Of a stretch of 9,551 nucleotides of DNA, positions 1 through 6,243 are shown piece by piece (within the stretch, counting starts at the first letter, position 1; the number at the start of each line of letters is the position of its first letter). The stretch lies in contig JASHQO010000276.1 of NCBI GenBank assembly GCA_030039105.1, forward strand, positions 1 to 9,551. The letters are read 5' to 3'. This DNA comes from Xanthobacteraceae bacterium (GTDB taxonomy: Bacteria; Pseudomonadota; Alphaproteobacteria; Rhizobiales; Xanthobacteraceae). A program made the position numbers and the translations under genes. The notes beneath the pieces were generated by a model. It had not been told where the DNA came from. It made no database searches and worked only from the letters and a program-made list of their open reading frames with translations.

Positions 1-705
1 CCGCATTTTCCGCTCGAAGCTGGTCTGCGTGAAGTCGGTTCGAACAACCGGCATGGTGCCGCGATCGATCTCGACCATGAAGCAGCGTCGCGAGCGGTCC
101 GGAAACAACAGGCCGAACGAAAGGTCGGGTATGACCGCGATCTCCTGTGCGACGCCCGCGTGAACCAGTCGGGCGCGAAGCCCAAACGGACTGCGAACAT
201 TGACGCGCTGATCCGGAAAGCTCTCAATCAACTCGCCCGGATGAATGAGTCGTACATCGGTGCGCTGCTGCACCGAACATTGCAGGGCAACATAAAAGTC
301 CATGATTTCGAGTTGGTGCTCGATGAACGGCCGGCCGGCTTCGCGGTTCTTGCGGCTCCACTCGACGTTGGCGAATTCGATGCCGTCCCGCTCGATCAAA
401 AGCCGGGCGCCCCGGTCGGCGAGCGCGTACACCATCGGGGCCGATCCGGAGCTCGGATAATAGTCCAGTTGCGCCCGCGGCCGGTCAAGATAGCCGGCGT
501 GATAAAGCCGCGAAAGCCGATCGTTGACGCGATCGAGCGAACGGCCGACGAGTGCTGCGATATGGGTCGATCGCAAGAAGCGGTGGCACGCGAGCAGCCG
601 CACGATCTCAACATCGTCATCGGTAACACGAAATCGCGGCGGTTCCGACGCACGGCGGAACCGTGGCCTGCGATTGATGTGCGGAGCGGCTGCAGCTGGT
701 TGCAT
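1..705 (-). CDS. Replication-relaxation family protein, N-terminal part (runs off the window)
   Basis: Reading the minus strand from ATG 705-703 gives 235 uninterrupted residues to the window edge, so the C-terminus is missing. An N-terminal basic, proline-rich tail (1-27) is followed by a winged-helix-like segment (about 28-75: VTDDDVEIVRLLACHRFLRS, then NDRLSRLYHAGYLDRP). A beta-rich domain follows, with a Y-x-L-x-x-x-G-x-x-L pattern (about 93-103), a conserved-looking EHQLEIMDFYVAL segment (129-141), PDLSF (193-197) and VEIDRGT (211-217). This order is typical of the Replic_Relax (PF13814) family, named for plasmid replication and DNA relaxation. The PD...ExD arrangement vaguely recalls a PD-(D/E)xK core, but that is conjecture. 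Start: no Shine-Dalgarno precedes ATG 705, but an extended -10 sits six bases upstream. An in-frame TTG at 750 has AAGGA nine bases before it and is the alternative, adding 15 residues. The gene is the last visible member of the minus-strand module and probably has its own promoter. Confidence 0.85.
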   Translation of the reverse strand, partial: MQPAAAAPHINRRPRFRRASEPPRFRVTDDDVEIVRLLACHRFLRSTHIAALVGRSLDRVNDRLSRLYHAGYLDRPRAQLDYYPSSGSAPMVYALADRGARLLIERDGIEFANVEWSRKNREAGRPFIEHQLEIMDFYVALQCSVQQRTDVRLIHPGELIESFPDQRVNVRSPFGLRARLVHAGVAQEIAVIPDLSFGLLFPDRSRRCFMVEIDRGTMPVVRTDFTQTSFERKMR

Positions 706-720
706 GCATCGATTATACCA
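706..720 (-). promoter_or_regulatory. Extended -10 promoter just before the replication-relaxation gene
   Basis: The minus strand reads TGG-TATAAT (720-712), a perfect TGn-TATAAT extended -10, followed by six bases and then ATG at 705. Initiation seven bases after the -10 would fall on the A of the ATG, giving a leaderless mRNA. No good -35 is visible at 16-18 bp, which is usual for extended -10 promoters. Confidence 0.55.
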
Positions 721-817
721 ATGAACATTCTGCCAGCCTCGCGACAGCAAAAGATTTGATCCTTGCGCAATGCGTCGTGCTGCTGCGCATCGCAAACGCT
801 TAAACGAAACAGTCGAC

Positions 818-967
818 CTATCGGCCGCTCGGCAATTTTCCGGTACCGCGGCAGCGACCGCATGGGTCGTTGTTGGATGCTTTGCCGCTGCCGTCGCATC
901 GCGGACAGGTTTCCATCTCACCTTTGCGCTCCGAGCCCGGCTGGCTCGGCAGTTTCTCCAATCCCAT
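818..967 (-). CDS. 49-residue DnaJ-type zinc-ribbon microprotein
   Basis: This small gene runs from ATG 967-965 to TAG 820-818. It has a perfect AAGGAGG Shine-Dalgarno five bases before the start. The 49-residue product carries two C-x-x-C-x-G-x-G motifs: CPRCDGSGK (Cys21, Cys24) and CGRCRGTGK (Cys36, Cys39). This is the zinc-binding signature of the DnaJ/Hsp40 cysteine-rich domain, here as a single four-cysteine zinc ribbon without a J domain. It begins 21 bases after the stop of the large membrane ATPase, so it is very probably translated from the same mRNA. By analogy the ribbon could bind zinc and mediate protein or nucleic-acid contacts. Its job in the module is unknown; an accessory subunit of the ATPase or of the replication-relaxation protein is a reasonable guess. 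Length, spacing and motif make it a real gene despite its size. Confidence 0.85.
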   Translation of the reverse strand: MGLEKLPSQPGSERKGEMETCPRCDGSGKASNNDPCGRCRGTGKLPSGR

Positions 968-988
968 TTCAGCCTCCTTCGTTTCAGA

Positions 989-3193
989 TCAGGATCGCCA
1001 ATCTTCGGCGTCACTCGAACTCGCGACCGCCTCAGGCCCAGCCGCGGTGGATGCGGCCGCGGCTGGCGGCGATTGGCCGGGATCGTCCGCGGCCGGACGC
1101 GGTTGGTCGCGGCGGATCGCGTAACGTTCGCGGTTGCGTTCGATCAGGTCGGCGTGTTGCGCCGCCGACATCTTCGGTGACCGCTCCAGTGAGCCGAACG
1201 GGATTTCAAGCCGCACGGCGTTATTCGTGTAGTTGCGGACGTAGCAGGCGAATTCGGTCGAACGGTCGTGCTTTTTCATCGAGGTGATGAAGTCCGCGCT
1301 GGTGCGCATATCCGGTGCCAGCCCTCGGGCATCCTTGTCGGACACACCCCCGGCCAGCTTGATGCTTGTGTTCGCCGCGACCGAGGATCGCAGCCCGGTC
1401 GAAAGCTGATCGAGGTGCTGATGCGCAATCACCACGCCGAGGTTGAATTTGCGGGCCTGCGACAGCAGCGTCTCGACATTCTCGTCGAAATATTCGGCCG
1501 CCTCGTCGACGAATAGAAAAGCCGGCGCCCGCTGCTCGGTCGCGACGCGCTCGAATGCCGCCTTGATGGTCAGCGCGATCATATAGCGGCCGAACAACGC
1601 GGATGCATCGGATTTCAGGAGCGCCTTGCTGGTGTTGATCAGAACGACCTTGCCATTCTGGAGGGCGTCGAACATGTCGAGCTTGTTCACCTTCGAGGAG
1701 AACATGCGATCGAAGCTCGGCACGCTGACCACACTATAGAGGCGACGGGCAATCTGCTGCCGGAGATCGGCATAGCGGCGAGTAAAGAACTGATTGCGGA
1801 AATACGCCTGCGAGGTCGGATCGAGTTTTTCGATCTGCGCCGCAAAGGCGCTTTGCTCCATGGTCTGCGCCGGGTCCTCCATGAGTTCGCGCAGCGTATG
1901 GATGGTCGCATTGCCCATCGACAGCATGAGACGCGTCACGAAGGTAAAGGCGGTGCTCTGGCGGCTGGTCATCTCGGCCGCGATGGCGGCGAAGATGTAG
2001 TTGTAGAGCTCGATGACGCCGGCTTCGATCTGCTCCTTGTGCGCGAGCGAGTAGTCGGCAAGCCGCGCATTGTTGGTATCGAACATATTCAAAGCGGGCG
2101 GATGCTCGACGTCCTCCGGGTCGATGATGACCAGTTTGTCGGTAAGCTGATCGGCGAACGCCGCCAAGCGCTCGATCTTGCGCAGCATCTCGCCCTGACT
2201 ATCGACGATGATCAGCGCGGGCGGATCGGACCGCTGCAGGTCATTGAGAATGAGACGCTGCAACAGCTGCGTTTTGCCGTGTCCCGAACCGCCGACGATA
2301 TGCATGTGCTCGTAGCGTTGGCGATCGGTGAACGAGAAAGGGACAGGAGCATAGAACAGCGGCTCCAGCGGCGTGCCGGCGAGATAGGTCGAAACGATCT
2401 CGGCGGCCGAACCGGGATGCTGATCCGGCATCAACAAATCTCGGCTTGATGCAGAAGCATCATGAAAATTGCGGTCGAGCTGCTTGCGGAGCTGACTGAA
2501 CAGCCCGAGCTCTTCCACGTCTTCGCGAAAGAACGGATAGAGCGTGCGCGCGACGGCGCGGCCGGCATCGGGAACGACATCCAAGACTGGGAACGTCGCG
2601 AAGGCGTCGATGTCGTCGCATTTGGCGAACTCCTCCCGGGTCGTCATCGCCATCGGCGGCAGTTCGGCAATCATGTCCAAATTCGATTTCGCCAGCGCCG
2701 CATTGAAGACTTCGAGCGTGCGCGGCGCGTCGGCGGTCTTGCGCTGATGGGCGATAAGCTGGTCCCGGTAGCGGCCCTCCTCGATGGCGCTGGCGGCGGC
2801 GATCGGGGGCAGGGGATTGTTGAGGTGCTCTTGCTCGTACAGCTCCTTGGCGATGTGCGCCATGGTCCGATAAATGCTGTAAGCCGGCAGGGCATCGCGG
2901 ATGGCGTCGAGAAAGCGATCGAGATAGGCGTCGAGGTACTGATCGGGGTCGGGGAAATTGGCCGTCACCGTGCGCTGTTGCGCCTGGCCATAGAGCTGGT
3001 CGGTCGGCGTCGGCCGGTTGACGTACCAATGCACGGCTTTGGCGATGCCGAGAACGGCGACGACCGGCAGCAGGATCATGCCGCCGATGACCACCAGCAT
3101 GATGGCGACCAGCGCCAGGAAGACCGCAATCGCGGCATTGGCGGCGGGATCGGTCGACTTGGTCGGCCAGCGCAGCCAGTCCTCGATGCTCAT
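989..3193 (-). CDS. Membrane-anchored VirD4/TraD-like DNA-translocating ATPase
   Basis: The product is 734 residues. A hydrophobic N-terminus (about 20-52) makes one long or two short transmembrane helices. An alpha-helical region of roughly 80-250 follows, and then the P-loop motor. Walker A is GGSGHGKT (301-308). LIIVDSQGE (327-335) follows the first strand, Walker B is FLFVDEA (560-566), and a sensor-like segment VVIAHQHLDQL lies at 587-597. The C-terminal tail (about 690-734) is low-complexity, rich in Ala, Pro and Ser. Family knowledge: VirD4/TraD/HerA-type coupling ATPases form hexamers that pump DNA across a membrane. The start ATG overlaps the stop of the upstream membrane-protein gene by four bases (ATGA), indicating translational coupling. 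The motor shares its C-terminal signature (ARK-x-L-x-x-x-x-AHQ-x-L-x-QL) with the second ATPase of the cluster, so the two are paralogues. The substrate is not shown by the sequence. Confidence 0.9.
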   Translation of the reverse strand: MSIEDWLRWPTKSTDPAANAAIAVFLALVAIMLVVIGGMILLPVVAVLGIAKAVHWYVNRPTPTDQLYGQAQQRTVTANFPDPDQYLDAYLDRFLDAIRDALPAYSIYRTMAHIAKELYEQEHLNNPLPPIAAASAIEEGRYRDQLIAHQRKTADAPRTLEVFNAALAKSNLDMIAELPPMAMTTREEFAKCDDIDAFATFPVLDVVPDAGRAVARTLYPFFREDVEELGLFSQLRKQLDRNFHDASASSRDLLMPDQHPGSAAEIVSTYLAGTPLEPLFYAPVPFSFTDRQRYEHMHIVGGSGHGKTQLLQRLILNDLQRSDPPALIIVDSQGEMLRKIERLAAFADQLTDKLVIIDPEDVEHPPALNMFDTNNARLADYSLAHKEQIEAGVIELYNYIFAAIAAEMTSRQSTAFTFVTRLMLSMGNATIHTLRELMEDPAQTMEQSAFAAQIEKLDPTSQAYFRNQFFTRRYADLRQQIARRLYSVVSVPSFDRMFSSKVNKLDMFDALQNGKVVLINTSKALLKSDASALFGRYMIALTIKAAFERVATEQRAPAFLFVDEAAEYFDENVETLLSQARKFNLGVVIAHQHLDQLSTGLRSSVAANTSIKLAGGVSDKDARGLAPDMRTSADFITSMKKHDRSTEFACYVRNYTNNAVRLEIPFGSLERSPKMSAAQHADLIERNRERYAIRRDQPRPAADDPGQSPPAAAASTAAGPEAVASSSDAEDWRS

Positions 3194-3717
3194 AGCTCGA
3201 ACGTCTGGGTGGTCTGCAGCTCGGCGCTGTTCTGGATCAGGCTTTTGAGCCCGACGAGGTTGTCGCGGATGTCTTGCTCGATGCCCTTGGCGGCGGCCGG
3301 GTTCCAGGCATGTACGGTGAAAGTGGGTCTGCCGAGCAGTTGTTTGACCGTGACGTCCTGCTCACTGTTCTCAAGTCGGTCATCCTGCTTGCGCACGCGC
3401 AGCCAGCCGTAGACCACAAGGCCAAGCCCGACGAAGAACAACAAGCCGGTCGGCGTCCCGCCGCCGGCAATGCCCCAAATGGCCCCGACCACCATCATGA
3501 CGATGCCGATCGGACGCATCAGGCCGGCGCCGAACAGGGCGGTTTGGCTCGGCAGCGGCGTCGAGGTCCGCACCGAAAAGCCTTGACGATAAAGATCGCG
3601 GGCCTTGATGATGGCTTGCTCTTCTTCGGAAAAATTGACAGTGCAATCGACGTAGCAATCCTTGTGATTGCTCAGGACGCCCGACGCGACTTCGCGATGA
3701 TCGATGGTGACCCGCAT
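3190..3717 (-). CDS. Two-pass inner-membrane protein of the ATPase operon
   Basis: I do not recognise a family. The start chosen is ATG 3717-3715, which has a GAGGG Shine-Dalgarno seven bases upstream; a longer frame from 3810 lacks one. The product is 175 residues: a polar N-terminal domain (1-60), two adjacent transmembrane helices (about 67-85 and 90-107) separated by a short glycine-rich turn, and a C-terminal polar domain of about 65 residues. The hairpin topology puts both ends on the same side of the membrane, probably the cytosol. The stop codon overlaps the start of the membrane ATPase by four bases, so the two are likely made in fixed ratio and may form a complex. The 89 bases between this start and the upstream ATPase stop contain TTGACT as a possible -35 (3777-3772), but no convincing -10. 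Confidence 0.8.
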   Translation of the reverse strand: MRVTIDHREVASGVLSNHKDCYVDCTVNFSEEEQAIIKARDLYRQGFSVRTSTPLPSQTALFGAGLMRPIGIVMMVVGAIWGIAGGGTPTGLLFFVGLGLVVYGWLRVRKQDDRLENSEQDVTVKQLLGRPTFTVHAWNPAAAKGIEQDIRDNLVGLKSLIQNSAELQTTQTFEL

Positions 3718-3806
3718 GGAAATTCCCTCAGAAACTTTCTTGCGGGCAGAAAATTGATCTGCAACTATTAGGAGAGTCAACCTATGAGCGCATGTAATCC
3801 ACACAA

Positions 3807-5075
3807 TCAACCGGACAAGAAGCGGCGAATGCGAGCTTCGACCGCCGACCGCGGCCGGCCGAAACGGTGCCGGCTGATCTCGACCAGGCGGTGCGGGTCC
3901 GGCCGGCGCTCACGCGGGGCGTCGTAGAGCTGCATGGGAATGGGAGAGGTCGGCGCGCCGCGGCGCAACAGTCTTGCCCAGGCGGAATAGTTGGCGAGGT
4001 CGAGCAGGGCGTCGGGATTGTTCAGCCCGATCTGCGCCGCCAGGATAGCGGCGTCCTCGGCACCGGACCGGCAGGCGACAACCGACCCGGCGTTGCCGAA
4101 CACCGCCGAACGCAGCTGGTCGGGGAGCTGATTGAGATACTGGTGGGCGAGCGTCAGGGTGAGGCCGTATTTGCGCGCCTCGGACAGGATGAGGGCAAAG
4201 CTGTCGGTCGCGAACGACTGAAATTCGTCGGCATAGAGGTGGAATACGCGCCGATCGGATGGGGGAGCATCGGCGCGAGACATCGCCGCCTGGGCCAGCG
4301 AGGTCGTCAGCAGCGCACCGAGCAAATGCGCAGTGCTCTCGCCGAGACTGCCTTTGGACAAGTTGCAAATGACGATCGCGCCTTCATCCATCAGGCGCCG
4401 CAACGTGATGGTGCTGCGCGGCTGCGCCAGCATGTTGCGCAAGCTCGGCGCCATGAGGACCTTGCCGATCTTGTTCTGAATGGGTGCGATAGCCTCGGTG
4501 CGAAAGCTGGGACTGTAGCCGGCGTATTCGTTGACCCAGAACGAATGGACAATCGGATCAGCGACATGGTTGCCGACGATGCGACCGCGGAATCCGTCGT
4601 CGACCAGCAGGCGGGGCAGCATGAGCAGGGTGGCACCGGGCACGTCGAGCAAGGCGCGCACCGCGTTGGTGAGAATGTAATCGAGTCGGTGGCCCCAACT
4701 GTCGGCCCAGATGTGGCGGAACGCGGAGACGATGCCGTCGGCGACGATGGCTTTCAGGTCGTCGCGCACCTGCGAAAGGGGATTGAAGCCGATCGGAAAT
4801 GCCAGGTCGGCCGGATTAAGGTAGACGAGGTCGTTGCTGCGGGCGCGAGGCACGCGCGTGAGCACGGCTTCAGCGAGATCCCCATGCGGGTCAAGCAGTG
4901 CGATGCCTTCGCCATTGGCCAAATCCTGCTCGATCAGGTTGAGGAGCAGCGTGCTCTTGCCGGTGCCGGTCTGGCCGACGATGTAGAGATGGCGGCGGCG
5001 CTCGTCCGCATCGAGAACCACGGGTCCACCCAAGGTGTGGGCACCGATAGCGACCGGCTGGCCTGATGGTGTCAT
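3807..5075 (-). CDS. Soluble VirD4/HerA-type P-loop ATPase
   Basis: The product is 422 residues from ATG 5075. RRRHLYIVGQTGTGKST places Walker A at 34-42, then GIALLDPHGDL (57-67) marks the second strand. Walker B is FHLYADEFQSF (278-288), and TLAHQYLNQLP (308-318) is the sensor region. These features are typical of the type IV secretion coupling / conjugative DNA-transfer ATPase superfamily. No transmembrane segment is visible, unlike the paralogue at 989-3193, so this subunit should be cytosolic or recruited. Start choice is uncertain. The frame is open to GTG 5219, which would add 48 residues of unconvincing sequence crossing a 7-bp hairpin. Family members usually begin shortly before the RRRH-Y-x-x-G segment, favouring ATG 5075, although no Shine-Dalgarno precedes it. 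It is the first gene of the minus-strand module and is followed 89 bases later by the two-pass membrane protein. Confidence 0.88.
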   Translation of the reverse strand: MTPSGQPVAIGAHTLGGPVVLDADERRRHLYIVGQTGTGKSTLLLNLIEQDLANGEGIALLDPHGDLAEAVLTRVPRARSNDLVYLNPADLAFPIGFNPLSQVRDDLKAIVADGIVSAFRHIWADSWGHRLDYILTNAVRALLDVPGATLLMLPRLLVDDGFRGRIVGNHVADPIVHSFWVNEYAGYSPSFRTEAIAPIQNKIGKVLMAPSLRNMLAQPRSTITLRRLMDEGAIVICNLSKGSLGESTAHLLGALLTTSLAQAAMSRADAPPSDRRVFHLYADEFQSFATDSFALILSEARKYGLTLTLAHQYLNQLPDQLRSAVFGNAGSVVACRSGAEDAAILAAQIGLNNPDALLDLANYSAWARLLRRGAPTSPIPMQLYDAPRERRPDPHRLVEISRHRFGRPRSAVEARIRRFLSG

Positions 5076-5130
5076 AGGCGAAAGCGAGCCGGTGTGCCGT
5101 GCGCATCTCAGTTGGAACGTGATGCTGGCA

Positions 5131-5151
5131 GCACCCCATTCCACGGGGTGC
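5131..5151. repeat. Perfect 7-bp hairpin in the ATPase leader
   Basis: GCACCCC (5131-5137) and GGGGTGC (5145-5151) pair around a seven-base loop. It lies 56 bases before the preferred ATG of the soluble ATPase, so it would be in the 5' untranslated region if that start is right. It may modulate translation. Confidence 0.45.
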
Positions 5152-5240
5152 ACCGGGGCTACATGGCGTCGCTTCTCTGATGTGCGTCGTGAGAATTGAC
5201 TGCCGAACCCCCCGCTCACCGCCGGCTCGATCCGACCACG

Positions 5241-5254
5241 ATCTCAGTTGAGAT
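5241..5254. promoter_or_regulatory. ATCTCA-GT-TGAGAT dyad, possible operator
   Basis: A 14-bp dyad of two 6-bp half-sites separated by GT lies upstream of the ATPase operon. The ten bases ATCTCAGTTG recur exactly at 5105-5114, just before the preferred ATPase start. The pair could bind one regulator. No regulator is identified. Confidence 0.35.
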
Positions 5255-5268
5255 GGCGGCCTTATCGA

Positions 5269-5289
5269 TTGTACCGCCTGGTTGTACCG
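5269..5289. repeat. Two TTGTACCG direct repeats, 13-bp spacing
   Basis: TTGTACCG occurs at 5269-5276 and 5282-5289. On the minus strand the first copy overlaps TACAAT (5273-5268), a fair -10 hexamer, but no matching -35 is present. It could be an operator or chance. Confidence 0.3.
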
Positions 5290-5305
5290 GCCGGGGCAGC
5301 CAAAG

Positions 5306-5343
5306 CAGGGGAGAGCGACCCCTTTCGGGGATCGTTTCCCCTG
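5306..5343. repeat. 38-nt long hairpin with GAAA tetraloop on the minus strand
   Basis: The outer stem is CAGGGGA/TCCCCTG (5306-5312 with 5337-5343). The inner stem is CGA-CCCC/GGGG-TCG with one bulged base (5316-5322 with 5327-5334). Read as minus-strand RNA, the loop is C-GAAA-G, a GNRA tetraloop. It would lie in the leader of the ATPase operon if transcription starts near 5487. Confidence 0.55.
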
Positions 5344-5389
5344 GTGGGACAACAGCGACATTTCCCCCGGAGCCGACGGGTTCACGGGT

Positions 5390-5470
5390 GCGCGTCCGGC
5401 GCGGCGGTCAATGCCGGCCGAAGGCCGCCCGCGCAGCGGGTCGCATTGACGGCCGCAAGCCCGGACGCGC
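5390..5470. repeat. T-shaped (three-way) inverted-repeat structure
   Basis: GCGCGTCCGG (5390-5399) pairs perfectly with 5461-5470. Inside it, the 14 bases 5401-5414 pair with 5443-5456 with a single G-G mismatch, including GTCAATGC/GCATTGAC. The head holds two hairpins: CGGCC-GAA-GGCCG (5415-5427) and CCCGC-GCA-GCGGG (5428-5440). Both loops are GNA triloops closed by C-G, known as unusually stable DNA mini-hairpins. The layout (stem, two arms, stem) resembles hairpin replication or transfer origins and also structured RNAs. Context in a plasmid-like module makes an origin, a nick site or a structured leader the main options; the sequence does not decide. Confidence 0.6.
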
Positions 5471-5493
5471 GATAATCAATGCGGGAGCTATAA

Positions 5494-5502
5494 ATTCTAC
5501 CA
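5494..5502 (-). promoter_or_regulatory. Candidate extended -10 for the ATPase operon leader
   Basis: The minus strand reads TGG-TAGAAT (5502-5494), a five-of-six -10 with the TGn extension. It is nearly identical to the TTGGTATAAT before the replication-relaxation gene. A transcript starting near 5487 would begin with the T-shaped structure and run into the ATPase genes with a leader of about 270-410 nt. No -35 is evident. Confidence 0.35.
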
Positions 5503-5518
5503 AGACGAAGTGCAGCGT

Positions 5519-5753
5519 ATGGGCGGGCGCCGCAGGGCAAATCAGCGCGCCCATTCGCGCGCCCCAAGATCGGTTCAACAGGGCAGCCGCAGGAGGGTCA
5601 GCATCGCGCCGCCGCATGCGGCGGGACCCGGGACCGACTGCCCCCGACGAGGGGCGCATGATGAAGCGACAACGATCGTCACCCGGAGGGCCGAGACGCA
5701 GAGCGGCTCGGTCGCGCGCCCCGCGCGATAGAGCGTGCCGGCCGAGCGGCCGG
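5519..5753. other. Palindrome-rich noncoding stretch
   Basis: No convincing gene is seen between the toxin stop (5787) and the ATPase leader. Instead there is a run of dyads. ATGGGCG/CGCCCAT pairs 5519-5525 with 5548-5554. CCGCCGCATGCGGCGG is a 16-bp perfect palindrome at 5609-5624. GCCCC/GGGGC pairs 5640-5644 with 5651-5655. TCGCGCG-CCC-CGCGCGA lies at 5712-5728, and CCGGCC-GAGC-GGCCGG at 5738-5753. The last lies 34 bases past the toxin stop and could end that transcript, but it has no T-run. GCGCGCCC is also repeated directly (5545-5564 area). Frames in this stretch are low-complexity Arg/Ala/Pro and look like GC-rich noise. Confidence 0.5.
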
Positions 5754-5786
5754 GTCGCCAAGACAGGGAATTGAACGCGGCCGGTA

Positions 5787-6041
5787 TCAGTACGTGTTCG
5801 ATCCGCGGCGTTTGACCGCGGTTACGATGATGATCTTCTTGGCGTCGTCGAGCGTGTACAGGATGCGCCAATCGCCGACGCGGCGGCGTAGGGTGCCGAG
5901 ACCGCGGAGAACTTTCACGTCACCGTGGAATGGATCGGCGCACAGCTGAGAAAATACCGTGTCGATGCTGTCGCGCTCGCCGGTCGAGAGCCGACGCAGT
6001 TGGCGCTTGGCGCGGTTAGCGATCAGCAAGCCCCATGTCAT
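5787..6041 (-). CDS. RelE/ParE-type toxin
   Basis: The product is 84 residues from ATG 6041-6039. The N-terminal helices include ANRAKRQLRRLSTGERDSI (8-26). The conserved beta-sheet core is LRRRVGDWRILYTLDD (51-66), then KKIIIVTAVKRRGSNTY (68-84). This is the RelE/ParE fold: the basic residues (RRRVGDWR and KRR) and the terminal Tyr match the pattern of ribosome-dependent mRNA-cleaving RelE members. A ParE-like gyrase target cannot be excluded. The start overlaps the antitoxin gene by 26 bases, so translation is coupled and the toxin is made only when the antitoxin is. A longer upstream frame reads through the antitoxin gene in another frame and is not used. Role: post-segregational maintenance or stress response of the element. 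Confidence 0.88.
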   Translation of the reverse strand: MTWGLLIANRAKRQLRRLSTGERDSIDTVFSQLCADPFHGDVKVLRGLGTLRRRVGDWRILYTLDDAKKIIIVTAVKRRGSNTY

Positions 6042-6228
6042 GCCGCCATTGGTCGAGTGTGACGAAATCGCCGCGCTGGTAGTCCTCCAGACCCGCGGTG
6101 ACCGCCTCGCGGTCGCCCGGCTCGGGTTCCTCTTCAAGCTGGCGAATGACCGTGCGGGCGGCCGTGTCCTGCATCGGCTCCGGCAACTGGCGCAGCCGCT
6201 GAATGGCCTCTTCCAACAATTTGCTCAT
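6016..6228 (-). CDS. Antitoxin of the RelE/ParE-type pair
   Basis: The 70-residue acidic protein consists of an amphipathic N-terminal helix (1-33, with ELPEPMQD-like spacing at QLPEPMQD), an acidic linker EEEPEPGDRE (32-41), and a C-terminal segment AGLEDYQRGDFVTLDQWRH that should wrap the toxin. It lies immediately upstream of and overlaps the toxin, the standard order for type II modules. No DNA-binding ribbon-helix-helix or HTH is obvious, so autoregulation would depend on the N-terminal helix pair or be absent. The ATG lacks a Shine-Dalgarno and follows TAGCAT by six bases. Confidence 0.85.
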   Translation of the reverse strand: MSKLLEEAIQRLRQLPEPMQDTAARTVIRQLEEEPEPGDREAVTAGLEDYQRGDFVTLDQWRHDMGLADR

Positions 6229-6243
6229 GCCAATATGCTAGCA
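6229..6243 (-). promoter_or_regulatory. Possible extended -10 immediately before the antitoxin
   Basis: TGC-TAGCAT (6243-6235) is followed by six bases and the antitoxin ATG, the same geometry as at 705 and 9469. The hexamer matches TATAAT at four of six positions, so the call is weak by itself. Confidence 0.3.

Noticed and set aside
160..899. Open frames on both strands over 160-899
   Set aside because: They overlap, in other frames, the replication-relaxation gene and the zinc-ribbon gene, which have clear family motifs.
2462..3412. Long plus-strand open frame (316 codons) opposite the membrane ATPase
   Set aside because: It lies antisense to a gene with intact Walker motifs; the product is Arg/Gly/Asp-rich with no motif. 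High GC keeps the opposite strand open.
3790..3802. TAATCCACA, one mismatch from a DnaA box
   Set aside because: A single imperfect copy in a gene junction, away from the iteron-like array; expected by chance.
3867..5066. Plus-strand open frame of 399 codons opposite the soluble ATPase
   Set aside because: It is the antisense shadow of the ATPase, with no domain and no convincing ribosome-binding site.
5196..5774. Arg/Ala/Pro-rich open frames on both strands
   Set aside because: Low-complexity translations of palindromic GC-rich DNA, with no Shine-Dalgarno and no recognisable domain.
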